Source: Tetrastigma voinierianum (taxonomy: Eukaryota > Streptophyta > Magnoliopsida > Vitales > Vitaceae). From it: a DNA stretch of 64,000 nt. The position numbers and the translations under genes are program-made. The notes below the pieces were generated by a model, which worked only from the letters and a program-made list of their open reading frames with translations, made no database searches and was not told the origin of the DNA. Below are positions 34,928 through 46,475 of the stretch, in pieces. The stretch is taken from assembly GCA_016808115.1 (NCBI GenBank), contig JAEQBH010002438.1:1178001-1242000 (forward strand), in the 5' to 3' direction. How positions within the stretch are numbered: the stretch's first letter is position 1; each line of letters begins with the position of its first letter.

Positions 34928-36100
34928 TCTCGAAAGCAAATACGCTAATAAATCCTCCCGATGAATCATCGGGACAATCCTCCAAACACCACATATCCTC
35001 CAACATGCACTAAGTTGGATAACTTTCCAAACCAATTCTTCGGGAATAACTTTTCTGGGCTTTTAAATTTTAAACAACCATCCGATTTATTTCAGTTGAC
35101 ATACCATAATCAGTTTCCTCTAAGTCAACCCCCTGTAAATACGTGTCATGCACTCACACCTACCGGGCTCTAGTGGGTGCCCAAGGTACATGTGAACTCG
35201 TAATATGCCATTTCATAACAATTCATGTTAATATATCAAGCATGTATATATTAACAAAATTCGCACACAAACATGTTATTCATTCATAGAAATAACACCA
35301 CAATAGCACTCTTGTGCTACTCAACAATTTAAGCGATTCATCTTGAACCGCCCAAACAATACAAACCATACACAAAGTCACATGAATGGGCTCAAGCCAC
35401 TGGCCTCAAAATCGCCCACGACCACACCTGTGATTTCACCGATCCAAATTTCGAATCTAGCAATCTAATTACTTGTGCCTACCTAACATCCCTATCCATT
35501 CAAATCGACTCAACAAAAGACAAAAACAAGAGAAAACTCCTACCTCTCTAAGTTTCGTCGAAACTCCACAATACCATACTCCACGCTGTAGCCTCTTGCA
35601 ATGGATCAATCTTGGTTTCTGCCTCATCTGATTCACCTGATCATAGTCGAAAATCTAGAGAGATGGCAGAGCCTCTCCCTCTCTCCTCTCTTTTCCCCTC
35701 CCAACCTGCCGGCCTGCTCTACCAGACCGGGGTTCCTCCCCACTCAAGCCACGTCCACCTACGGCCTGAGATTTCTTATCCTCTTATCCATCTACCACGA
35801 TTTCCATCCACCTCACAAGGTGTCATGTGTTCCCATGGCCCCACACTCGTACCTCATGTTCGACTGGGGCCTTACTTTACAACACGCTGCCCCCATCTCG
35901 AGCCACTCAAAATGCGCAAAGTGTCCTACACCACTTCTATTGCTCGAAAAACGCAATCATCACTCCTGGGAATTGACGCAGGCCTAGATTGCCGGCATAA
36001 TCTAACTACAACAAGTCATTATCCGATATCTAGAAAATTCAGATTTTGACCGAAATTACCGCTTTACTTTTCTAAAATTAGAAATTTTCTCGATTTGACA
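34928..36100 (-). mobile_element. Element A: 5' LTR, outer part
   Basis: On the minus strand the LTR starts TGTCAAATCGAG at 36100 and closely matches the element A 3' LTR remnant at 1511-1723 over its first 100 bp. No purine tract follows on the right, so 36100 is the outer edge of the element. The inner edge at 34928 joins 20207 in alignment with LTR C1 (around 21430). The open frames 35601-35987 and 35612-36049 overlap on the same strand in different frames and show no family. Confidence 0.75.
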
Positions 36101-39100
36101 AACATATTGACATTACTTAATGGCCTGATAATTAATATGTGACATCATAATAAAAAAAATAATAATTATAGATATCTAATTATTTAAAAAACAATTTGTT
36201 AGAAATTGGATTAGAGTTTTTATCATACTTTTTTTTCTGTTAATATTTTGATATGATGAAAATATAGGGGGAATTGAAATCCAATAAAAGGTGAACAAAG
36301 TTTAGGGTTATAGATAGAAAAAGAAATATTTTTTTAGGGTGTGGTCTTACGTTATTTTTCTCCAACAACATTCAAGAATCCGTCTTGAGTCTTTGCTTGT
36401 ATATTTGTATGGTTTTGAATTGAATTTTGATCGTTTATTAGTTTATTGTTTTGTCCATCTTTACCAATATCACTCAAAGTCATTGCAAAAATAACAATAA
36501 GTATATCTCATAAGTTTGATTTTTCAACTCTTATAATGACATAATCATTGGAAAAATTTTCCCTCTTTCTCATGCGATTCTAAAGTTTATGACATGTGTA
36601 TTATTTTTATATTTCTATATCATTTCTATATAGGTAAATTTACTTTCAGCCAACTTCCAGTTATCAACTACTTTACCAAGTAATAATTTATAGTAAGTTA
36701 CTAGCTATCAGCTACCAGCTACTATCAATTGAACCAAACAAGACCTAAGACAAATATGAGATCGAATTCTCCCCAAATTCACCCTAAATTCTGAAGTTGA
36801 AAACCCTAAGTTTGAATGTGTTGAACTCTAATTCCATTTTTTGTCATAATTGAATCCAAATTAAACATCGTAATCATAATCTTCTCCCAAATTCAACCCC
36901 TTATAAAATTTTTTGGCCTAATCCTCCATACCCCGCATCAAAACCAAAAGGGGCGATTTCCTTGCGATTTTTCCCTAAAGCTCACACCTTAATTTTGGAA
37001 TGGGAAATGAGAAATTGATTGGGAAATGTGTTTCCCCCTTAATTTCGAACTCAAATTAAGGTAAGATTGGGGGAAGATTTTCCCTTAATTTCGATCTCAA
37101 GTTAGGGTTAACTTTCGATATTAGATTATGGTGTAATTATGGAAAAAATTTGATCTCAGATTAGAGAGAATTTAAGGCAAAAAAACTAGATGTGGGGTTG
37201 AAGGTAGGGCAAAAAGGAAATCCCCCTTTTGATTTTGATGCAAGATTAAGGGGAAATTTGGGGGAAATTGATCTGGGCCAAGAACAAAATCGATTTGGGA
37301 AAAAATCCCCTTTAATTTTGATATCAAATAATGGTTAAATTTCGAGCTCAAATTAGAGGTGATTTAGGACCAAAAATCAATGTGGGGTTGAAATTAGGGT
37401 AAGAAGAAAATCCCCTTTTGATTTTGATGCAAGATTAGGGGAATTTTGGGGAGAAAATCATTTCATATCAATTCGCTGCTTTAACGTCTCTGTTTGGTCT
37501 AACAAAACAAGTGTCTGATAAGGCAGATACGAACGACCTGCTTAACTTTGGGGATACCTGTGGATTGAAAAAAAAAAATCCGGGGCTAAATTAAACTTAT
37601 GCCTATAAGTTAATGGGCATTTTTGGCTAAAATATTTTCAGCGGTAGCTTGGCCTAGCCAATGGGGTTGTTTGGTTTGGGAGGCCATTCTTACATGTAGG
37701 GTGGATAGGCCTAAACAACGAATTGAGCTTTTATGGGCCCTCCCTAGCCCAACCAAAGAAAGTGATCAGTGGGCCACTCATGATTGGGTCGTCAAACCTG
37801 CTTTGTACTTTCAGTTTGATTCAACTCGGCTCGTAAACAGTAATAAACCCCGCTGACATTTAAGGAAAAGATTTCCTCCACGTGTAGCTTAAATTATTAT
37901 ACGAATTTCTCCGATAATTCAAATTATGAATCAATTTTCAACAAAAATGATACGTTTGTGGGACATTTACTGCACATTTGAGAAAAGGAAAATTCAATTA
38001 CAAGATAACGAGGATTAAATTTTTTTCGTAGCTGCAAAATTTTTATGCCTACAAAATATGTAAGAAAAAAGACAATTAAATTAATTATTTTAAATTTTAT
38101 AAACATTTACATATTAAAATATAATTGGATAATTTTACTATAAATTAATCAAGTAGTATCTTAATTCTTGCCTGTATGCAATTAACTAAAAACTTATTAG
38201 TGGATATAGGTTTGTTTTAATGGATTATTTTATCTAAAGTTTGCCCTTAGCCGGCAATTTTATTATCCTCTCTTGGATTAATTATAAATTATTCAGAATA
38301 AAGTTTTGTCACCTGGTGTATATACACATAGAGGAGTTATTTTTTAAAATGAAAAATTATAAAGTTTTACTATACTTGTTAAAAAAGAGAAATTGGATCA
38401 AAATTGATAAATCCTAAAAATATTTGTAAGAATGACTTATTGCAAAAGTAACTTTGAAATTGTCACCTATTGAGACAAAAAAAAAAAAAAAAAAAACTCT
38501 TAAAAATATAAAGATAAATCCCTCATATTATAATTAAATTTTGAATGGGCATTTTGTCTTATTTCCTACATTATAATTAAATTTTTGAGGGCATTTTTTT
38601 TTTTGAAATGATGATTTTTTGTCCCTCTTTTGCATTTTAAAAAAAAAATGTTAGTTGCTTTTTAAAACTTAACTCAAATAGTAAAAAGGAACAAATATAC
38701 TAGTTGTCCTAATCTCAAGTCCTTATAAGAGCATAGTAATAATATAATAAAAGATGAAGTCGTTTGGGGGAAAGATGAAGCCGTTTGGGTTTTTTAGAGC
38801 CTAAATGAGGGAGAAGATCTCTACCATCGGGCTTGAGGATGTTCCTAGCATGCATATGGACCCTTTTCTACAACTTGGAAGGCGACTGTTTTTTATTCCT
38901 AGTTTTCTTCTTCTCGGAGGATCGCAAGCTTTCATATCATAAATTCCTCAGTTAGGGTTTGGGATTTTGTCTTTGAGATCTCCTATCAATGTAAGTGGGG
39001 GCTTTTCTCTTTCTTCCCCTTTGGCTATTACATTGATATCAATGTAATTGGGTCAAAGGTACAAAGTACTAATTCGGATAAGATAGTTGATAGATGTCTT

Positions 39101-39139
39101 AGTTGGCCTCTTACCTCTCTGCTCTGTCGCAACTCTTCT
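36101..39139. other. AT-rich stretch without a recognisable gene
   Basis: No open frame with protein content. At 36640-36735, CAGCTACCAGCTA and CCAAACAAGACC resemble the end of a small hAT-type miniature transposon. At 37669-37758 an imperfect inverted repeat pairs TTTGGTTTGGGAGG with CCTCCCTAGCCCAACCAAA. Homopolymer A runs lie near 38480, and T runs near 38600. The 77-codon frame at 37623-37856 overlaps the inverted repeat and is not protein-like. Confidence 0.6.
37192..37456. repeat. Short tandem duplication, about 188-bp period
   Basis: The segment 37192-37265 (GTGGGGTTGAA, then GATTTTGATGCAAGATTA and a G-rich end) recurs at 37380-37456 with small changes. Looser copies of the same G/T-rich text lie at 37020-37180. 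Non-coding. Confidence 0.65.
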
Positions 39140-39225
39140 ATGATTTCTTGTGATGAACTAGGTTCTGATTGTTACCTCCCGTATCCAGAAAATCGGTAAA
39201 TTCAAACAGTTGATAGCTATCCTAT
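39140..39225 (+). repeat. Repeat copy left of copia element G (partner at 42926-43003)
   Basis: Contains GATGAACTAGGTTCT and GATAGCTATC. The same order (GATGAACTAGGTTCT, then GATAGCCATC) occurs just right of the 3' LTR of element G. Its origin is unknown. Confidence 0.65.
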
Positions 39226-39317
39226 CCTACTCAATTGGCCCTCGCCTTGCATGCTATTTTCAAAAAAGCTAAGCCAGATTGAAATTGGTGACGCTTATAA
39301 TATCGATTCTCGTAATT

Positions 39318-39564
39318 AATCCTTAAATCTTGTTATTAATCAATCTTATATACAGACATGTAAAACAATTATTTCTTCCTTTTAGATTAGATTGACTCAG
39401 AATTAATCCCAGAAATCTGTTACCGATCATCTGGTAGATACAACATAGAAACAATTTGTTTTCTTTAGACCTAATTTCAGTTGTAATCAGTATCTATATA
39501 TCGGCTTCATTTTATGAAGCAATTAAGACTTAAATACTTCAAGCAGAAACTCCTTTGTCTGACA
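39318..39564 (+). mobile_element. Copia element G: 5' LTR, with an extra partial LTR copy
   Basis: The segment 39383-39564 matches the 3' LTR (42711-42899): AATC-CAGAAATCT, then ACATAGAAACAATTTGTTTTC, then GCAGAAACTC. Directly upstream, 39318-39378 repeats the interior of the same LTR (AATCTTGTTATTAATCAATCTTATA), so the LTR is partly duplicated. The start is placed at the duplication, as the true LTR start is unclear. Confidence 0.6.
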
Positions 39565-39578
39565 TGAGATCGTGAGCG
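39565..39578 (+). other. Copia element G: possible primer-binding site
   Basis: TGAGATCGTGAGCG follows the LTR end GACA and is a weak match to the TGGTATCAGAGC type. Its position is right but its sequence is degraded. Confidence 0.35.
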
Positions 39579-41100
39579 CACTTGATCCCAAGAAGTCTCG
39601 CAAGAAACAATCGATACCGTGATTTTTCCTCTAAACCCATCACCCTCGTGAAAGCTGCTATGAGGCTCATGGCTCACTACGTGCATCAACCGAATCCTAT
39701 CCCAACACGCCAGAAATCATCGCACACCAAGACAATTTCGCTTCCAACCGCACCAGTCCCCGATGAGATCTCACTACTATTGGTGGTCTCAACTCATGGA
39801 GACGTATTTGGCGCCATCACAATAAAGTCGGATATTCACCGAGAAATGGAAAACCGTAATATGAGATCCCAATTGAGCACGGATTACCTAAAATCGAGAG
39901 CGGAAGGGTGTCGCCTCATCACCTCACATCGAGTCCGTCAAGCACGCATGATTATTCCGCTCCACCGCCAAGGAGATACGGAGGCCGTGATAAAAACATT
40001 CTATGATGGATCATCACCAATCGTAAAACAATCAATCATCCGAAGGCCAACTTTATGCACTCACCGCGGGGAAAAGCGGTCATTCGCAACACGGCGAGCA
40101 TAGACTATCGACTCATCCGGAGTGTGGACTTCAAAGAAGCCTCGCAGTAAAAAGATTGTTTGAGGCTATGATGACATCGTCTAAGAAAATCACTCATCGC
40201 TTCACCGTAAATGCTGCCCATCCAGCATTACTGGTAAAACATCTCGATTTTCCCCGCAATCCCCAAGAATAGAACTCTCGATTGGCTGATACAAAAAGAT
40301 CCGATCACACGATTTGCCAGATCTGGGGCCGGGCTAAAATCTATTCTCCTTCTTCACCATTATTTCCACCGCTAATGGTAGTAGAAATCTCCCCATTACG
40401 GGCATGATATGTTATTCTGTTCAATACCTCATACATTATAACGCCTTGTTGTTCCATCTCGAATACAACCTTTTGCTCCATTAGCCAAATTACTTCAACT
40501 CTCAGACGTAACTTTAAGGTTCCTCATTTTATGTCTTCAGACATTCTAACCCTAAGATCTTCGGGTTATGGCAGCCGATCGTGGCAAACTCTTTACTACT
40601 TAGAGTCGATGAGAACTGGGATCATCAAAATCACAAAGCAAATCATACTAGCTGAAGAAAGACAAGGGCTCTGAAAGCAACTATATGGTTATGGCAATCG
40701 TAGATTAAGACATCTTTCTTTGGCTATGGAAATTGCAACCACAACTTTTTCGGTGGATCGTAATGATGTGGAATTTCATTGTGACATTTCTAGAATCGTG
40801 GCAAGAGCCACCGTATTTATTCACTAAAGTCCGGTCAAAAGTTCGTAACTCGAAGTTATTCACTCCGATGTCGTGGCTCGCAAATGCTCCTCTATATCTA
40901 AAGCTCAAGCATTTGTGCCATTTATCGATGAATGCACTAGAATGACTAACACTTTATTAAAAAGAGTGATGTGTGTCTGGGGCGATTCAAAAAAAAAAAA
41001 AAAACAAGATGAACCCGATCCTCAGTTTTTCAAGACCAAATTAATTAACAACTATGTGTCATCTCATAGGTCGATCAATCGTGATGCGCATTTTTACTAT
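39579..41100 (+). pseudogene. Copia element G: gag and integrase zone, not readable
   Basis: This is where gag, protease and integrase of a Ty1/copia element should lie. A 173-codon open frame (39582-40103) is present but matches no gag segment I know. No CCHC knuckle or integrase catalytic block can be read. The stretch ends in a poly-A run near 40988-41003. It may be rearranged or replaced; the assignment is by position only. Confidence 0.35.
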
Positions 41101-41129
41101 TAATCAATTGGTTGTCCACAGCTTCTATT

Positions 41130-42330
41130 CCTAGTAATGCAGATGCATTAGCCGGATCCAAATGGAGAAAGGCGATGAACGAAGATACGAGGCCTCAAAA
41201 GACGCCACTTGAACCTCTGCTCCACTACCTAAAGGAACGAAGTCAACTTTGACGCAGATGGGTGTTCACTGAAACTCAACCGTGATGGAAGTATTGATAG
41301 ATATAAAGCCCACTAGTTATGGCGGGATATGCAAAGGTATGGATAGACTATCGTGGATACTACACTGCTTCAAGAGATCAATACAATTGCGATTCTTATA
41401 TCTTATGCCAAGAAGAAATCGAGACCGGCTCCCTGAAACAATTCCTCATGTTAAAAATGCTTTCCCTTTTAATGGAGATTTGCATATGTCTACAATGAGC
41501 TACCACTGAGTTAAAAATGGTTCTTCATGTGCTAGTAAAGTCCTCGTGAATTAAAAATTGGCTATAATGGCTGGAAACAAATACCCAGAGCATGGTTTGG
41601 GAAATTTCATCACAATGAGAAGGAGTTCTACTATAAGCAAAGTAACTCAGATCAAAGACTTTTTGTTTATAAACATAAAGAAGGAAAAGTAACAATCCTA
41701 ATTGTGTATGTTGATGATATGGTCCTAATGGTGAGAGATGACCCATGCCGAAATGAAAGCCTTTGGCTAGAGATTTAGCCACTAAATTTTGAAATGGAAG
41801 TAGATCTCTGCAACCAAATATCTTTTTTCGGGAACAGGTAGCAAGATCGAAACACGAGTCTTACTTTCACAAATGGAAAATACGTGGAGCAGATCTTTCT
41901 AACCGAAACCGGAATGCTTCGTTGCAAACTGCGAGAGACGCCCATGGAAATGGAATCATGTTTTCGGGACCACGCAGACCAAGCTTCCCAAACAGATGCA
42001 GGTCAAAGTCAACGATTAGGGGTTGAAGATCGATTCAATTTATCACACACAAGGCCGATAGCATACGCGCGCGGAGCGCTGTGAGCCAGGCTCATGCATG
42101 CACCGAAAGTGAGAAGAACATATGGAAGCGCCATCTGATCTTAAGATACTTAAAAAGAGGCTCCAGAAAAGGTTTGCTTCTGCTCTCAAAAAATGGTATT
42201 CTAACATCAAGGATACACGTATTCTCGATCGCGTGATCAAACAACCGTAAGGTCCACACGTGGTTACTTATTTTTATGGAAGGTAATCTTGTCACTGGAA
42301 AGCAAGAAGCGTATAGTAGTAAGATCAAGT
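41130..42330 (+). pseudogene. Copia element G: reverse transcriptase and RNase H (decayed)
   Basis: Plus-strand Ty1/copia reverse transcriptase. Its start reads SKWRKAMNEDTRP (about 41155-41195), followed by a KGYAQ-type segment near 41330 and a FNGDLH segment near 41465. The catalytic box at 41695-41735 is well kept as ILIVYVDDMVLM. Then come KYVEQIFLTETGMLRCK (41878-41932), the MHAP segment near 42095, and RNase H pieces (YLKR near 42150, GNLVTW near 42280). The YVDD aspartates are intact, but frames change repeatedly. The copia class follows from the YVDD context and the domain order. Confidence 0.85.
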
Positions 42331-42686
42331 GTCAAGCCGAATTCCCGAGGCGGCTCGTGGTATAATCTTCTGTTATGGATAAGGAATTACCTAGGGACTT
42401 GGGATCGAATACGCCACACCTACAGAATCTCCATTACTGTGTGATAATAATGGCAAAACATCCAAATTGCATAAAATCCTCGCTCAACATGATCGCATCT
42501 AAACATGTTGAAGTTGATCGGCCATTTCATCAAGGAACCTCATGAAATGATTATACAATTCTCATTTTATTCAATCCGAGAGTCGGGCCATCGAGGCATG
42601 CTCACAAAGCGCAAATGGTGGCGCTGCTTTCATGGTAATTGACAAGTTTGGCATGATAGACATCTATGCACCAACTTCGAGGGGAG

Positions 42687-42899
42687 TGTCTGCACAGCCG
42701 CACGCAATATTAGATTGATTCCTGCACTAATCCTAGAAATCTTGTTAGTTGACCAATCTTGTATATGTGATATAGAAACAATTTGTTTTCCTTTTTTGTG
42801 ACTCAATTTTTGTGTTGTAATTGTATCTATATATTGCCTCTGTTTTAGAGAAGAATACATCTCTTTGAAATCTTTCTGTAGAAACTCTATTGTTTGATA
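42687..42899 (+). mobile_element. Copia element G: 3' LTR
   Basis: Begins TGTCTGCACAGCC directly after the purine run GAGGGGAG (42679-42686) and ends near 42899. It is 213 bp, short as is usual for Ty1/copia LTRs. It matches 39383-39564. Confidence 0.72.
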
Positions 42900-42925
42900 A
42901 AAAGGCAAGCTCTCTTCTATTAATG

Positions 42926-43003
42926 CCTGCGATGAACTAGGTTCTAACTGTTACTCTCCGTATCTCAGAAAATCCAGCACTTTGATTACTGATAGCCATC
43001 TAA
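42926..43003 (+). repeat. Repeat copy right of copia element G
   Basis: Partner of 39140-39225, in the same orientation. The two copies bracket element G at unequal distances from its LTRs (about 90-240 bp), too far for a normal target-site duplication. Confidence 0.65.
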
Positions 43004-43039
43004 CTTTTGCTCTGGCCGTCCTTATCCCGCCTCCCCCCC

Positions 43040-43285
43040 AAAGGCCGTTTCAAAAGGCAAGCCTCCTCTATGCTGCGACGAAAGTGGGAAGGCTATAAAA
43101 CCGCTTTAAAACTTTGTTTCTTCTTCCTCTAGTTCCATTTCAATCGTTATGGACTTCAAAGCTACACTAACCCATGGGTCTAGGTCCTTAGCTATGTCGA
43201 TAAGTCGTTCCCCGCTCCCATCGATTTAACTGGTGATTGCTGCAGACAACCATGGGAAGAGGAAGACCTAGCTTGGTCGCAAAGC
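43040..43285 (+). pseudogene. LINE: 5' region and start of ORF1
   Basis: Plus strand. After a short 5' untranslated stretch, ATG at 43252-43254 opens MGRGRPSLVAK, the kind of N-terminus seen in ORF1 of plant L1-type LINEs. The frame is cut at 43285 by element D. ORF1 resumes after 49278. ORF1 encodes the RNA-binding protein that packages LINE RNA. Confidence 0.6.
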
Positions 43286-44708
43286 TAATGAAGGGAATGC
43301 TTGTATGTAAAATAACCTTGAGGTGGCGCGCGTATGCGTCGCTTCTAAAGTAATACAATGTAAAAGTGAGTGTCGCATCCCATAAGGAAAATTGTTACTG
43401 GGAATCACCAAACTTGGTAAATCCTAATCCTTTATTGGGACGATGGATCGAGAGTTAGAAAACTCAACAACCTAAATCCTAATCTATCATGCAAAGATGC
43501 CAATAAAAATGGAAAAGCCTAGGTTTAGACTTTGTTTAGCTAACCATTATGCATTATTAACCAAATTACCCTTAATTAGCATTCTAACCACCTATTAATG
43601 GTAAGTCTCACTTCAGGCATGTGAATTCCTCATGTCTGGCTAATCTACTCCTAAGGTTTAGGGTATTTTGTATCTCTTACCAATCTTGAAACCCAAAAGA
43701 GAACTGAAACCCACTACTACAATAAGACTTATGAGAATCTCTTATCAATGCAGAAGTGTGATGCCCTGAACATGTCTAGTTCAATCCTCACTGTGATCTC
43801 GACTGAACCACAATTATGTTAATGGTATAATCATCAACAAATATGAAGAGTTGAATTAGACATTACTTAATATAAATGCGTTTCAAATATTAATTAAACC
43901 GGGCCTCAAATATAAATCAGTAATGGAACAGTATCTAAAACCTCAGAATGAAAATCAAAACACGAGGGTGAAGAAATACAACCAAAGAAGCACAAGAAAA
44001 ATAATAATCTTTCTCCTTTCTACAATCTTCCTCCAAGAGCTTTTGCCTCAGTAAAAGAAACTCCCAGAGGCGGTCTCTCCACCCTCTAGTCAAAAGTCCT
44101 CCCCTAAAAATAAAGAAATAAATATATAGAGTCTTGAAAATGGGTCGAAATGTGGGAATGCTTAACCAAGCCATGGAGGCCACGATATGTGAATAGTGAG
44201 ACGCTTGTACTGGTAAATAAATGAGGCTAATAATTTGACCGATGTCAGTGACATGTGAACATGATGCTATGGCATACCAGTAGCTTTGCTTTTCTTCTTT
44301 GCTTCAAATTTCGTGACACCTAAGCATTGATGCCGACATGCACTATTTATCGACACTTTGCCTTTTTCTAGCATTGAGCTTCCCGAGGTTGTAACTTTCT
44401 CGTCTGGACTCCAAATTGGGTTTTCTTGGACTTGTTGAAAAGCTTAAGAAGTTTACTATCCATAAATACAAATCCTAGAGCCTTGGGAGGTCATTCTATA
44501 GCCGAAAAGATTGAAATACAATAACTTCTGCTGCATGTGGAATTTGCTGAATTTTTTTACTTTTTCACTTCATATTGCCTCAATGCCTTGAATTTGGTCC
44601 TAATTACAAATAGGAATGACAACGGTGTTAAAACACTTATTAATATACTAAAAACATGCATGTAAATATGATAAAATGGGATAAATGAGTACAAAGTGTA
44701 CTCGATCA
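43286..44708 (-). mobile_element. Element D: 3' LTR
   Basis: About 1.42 kb, homologous to 47855-49273 in the same orientation. On the minus strand it starts TGATCGAGTACAC at 44708, where D's other LTR has TGATAAGTACAC. The left edge is degenerate. AAAGC at 43281-43285 precedes it, and AAAGT follows the other LTR, a probable 5-bp target duplication with one difference. Confidence 0.85.
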
Positions 44709-44722
44709 CACCCCCAACCTAA
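44709..44722 (-). other. Element D: polypurine tract
   Basis: On the minus strand it reads TAGGTTGGGGGTG, immediately before the LTR start. This confirms the minus-strand orientation of D. Confidence 0.7.
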
Positions 44723-46475
44723 GTTCTTATCATTCTCAAGCAGCGAGAAAGACACAAAACAAAACAAACTAAACATAAAAAAATAGACACATCACACTAA
44801 ACGCAAATGACATAGTGAGATGAACAAGGTGCTAGCCAACAATTCAAAAGGACACAATGGGGAAGTTCTATAGTAACAAAGTAACCAAAATGGGGATCCC
44901 AAAAGAATTTGCTATCTTTCAACGAGAAGGCAAAAATTAGCATGGTGAACTTAGTAAGTTAACCCCCACATTCTTAATGACCTTCCTAAGGAACTTGCCA
45001 AAATTTCTAAGCTTATATTCTATGTATACTAAAGGTTTCCAACAACTACAAATCCTTAAACTCAATTCACCTTTGAAAGAAGTTAATCGTAAAGGATAAA
45101 AAATGCATCTTTTATTCAAACACAAACCTAAAGTAGTGATGTACTGCTAAGGAGTTCCTGAGAAGTGTCCATGTAATTGATCCAACGATGACTCCCATCA
45201 CTGTTAAGTGATGCCATGCATTAGTCTCTCTCAACTTCACCCCGAACATTCAACTAGAAAACCGAAGCACCTACTTGTGAGAATGAGTCATTTTTTGTCC
45301 CATGTAGTGAGCAGTGAAGTCAATGAATCTTGGTCAGTTGGCTTAGGGCATTAGGCTTTGAACCCTCGGACTGTGCTTGGGATTCTAATTGGATCATGTC
45401 ACTTATTCATTATTTTTCTCTTTCTTTTTCTTTCTTTTTCATTTTTTTTTGTTTTTACACTTTTTATCGCACATTGGCCCACTTTGTTGAGGTGTCGCAT
45501 CACTTAAAAGTTAAAATCTCTCAAAACAAATTCAATTTCAACAAAGGGGGTCGGAACCAAGGTATATAACTGAGATCTAATGGGTGTGTGCGTACAAGTT
45601 CCCATACATAAAGAAATACTTGAAAGATACGGGTACAAACTAAGCCACCCACAACTACTCATGCACAACGGTCCTAAATCAAGTAAATACCCAAGTATCC
45701 TAAATGATGGTTCACAAATTTGAAGTTCAAAGTTTTCAAGTGTCCTCCAAATAGCAAGCATGACACCGAATCCAACTCATATGTGACATAACACACAAAA
45801 GACTCAAAGAAAAAGCACATGCAAATACACACAAACACACAAGCATGCATAGAAATTAACCAAAGCACCAAAACAACTAACAGGCTCAAAAGCACAAGAT
45901 TCTAAAGCATGCACCAATTATACCAAACCCAAACTATTTAATCTTTAACCTCAATGTTATTTGGTTCCCATTTAATAAAAACATGGAAAATGAAGAGGAG
46001 GGGACACCCCCACTATCAGCTCTGATCGATCATTGAGCTGCATGACATCCTAAGCTGTTTCTCTCACTAATCTTTCATTGTTTATTTATAGTTTAACCAG
46101 ATCCTCAATAAAGGAGTTAGTACTATGGGATATCTTCTTCATGATCAGATAATCTGAGCCCTTTAAACCTACAAAAAACAATGTAAACATAAAAAATAAA
46201 TCAAACTAAGAAAGACACTCAATTAAAATAAATTATGAATTAAAAATATTGAAAATGAAAGATAAGAAAAGGTGTTCTCAGTTGGTCGTTTCTCAAGAGG
46301 TTGAAATTGATTCCATTTTGTAGAGTCAGCTTGACTCTACCAGCTCTGGATGGTTGGTGATTCCCTCCTCCACCCATTAGAAGCCCGTAGTTGTGCTCTG
46401 TGGCCAGCCAGCATCTTGGGCACATAATCTTCCACAATCTTTTTTTTTTTTTCTTTGTGGGTCACAATGGTAGCT
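44723..46475 (-). mobile_element. Element D: internal region without coding content
   Basis: No protease, reverse transcriptase, RNase H or integrase segment could be read on either strand. It contains T/C-rich runs (45417-45463). Short frames at 44937-45125, 45330-45569 and 45504-45895 are not family members. It fits a non-autonomous element that uses enzymes from relatives. Confidence 0.6.

Noticed and set aside
35601..36049. Two overlapping plus-strand frames of 128 and 145 codons
   Set aside because: They overlap in different frames inside the outer part of the element A LTR, which is assigned to the minus strand by clear homology.
37623..37856. 77-codon frame between element A and copia G
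   Set aside because: It overlaps an imperfect inverted repeat (37669-37758) and has no protein-like pattern or neighbouring exon signals.
39582..40103. 173-codon plus-strand frame as an independent host gene
   Set aside because: It starts directly after the LTR and primer site of copia element G, and no match to a host protein is recognisable. It is kept only as part of the unreadable gag zone.
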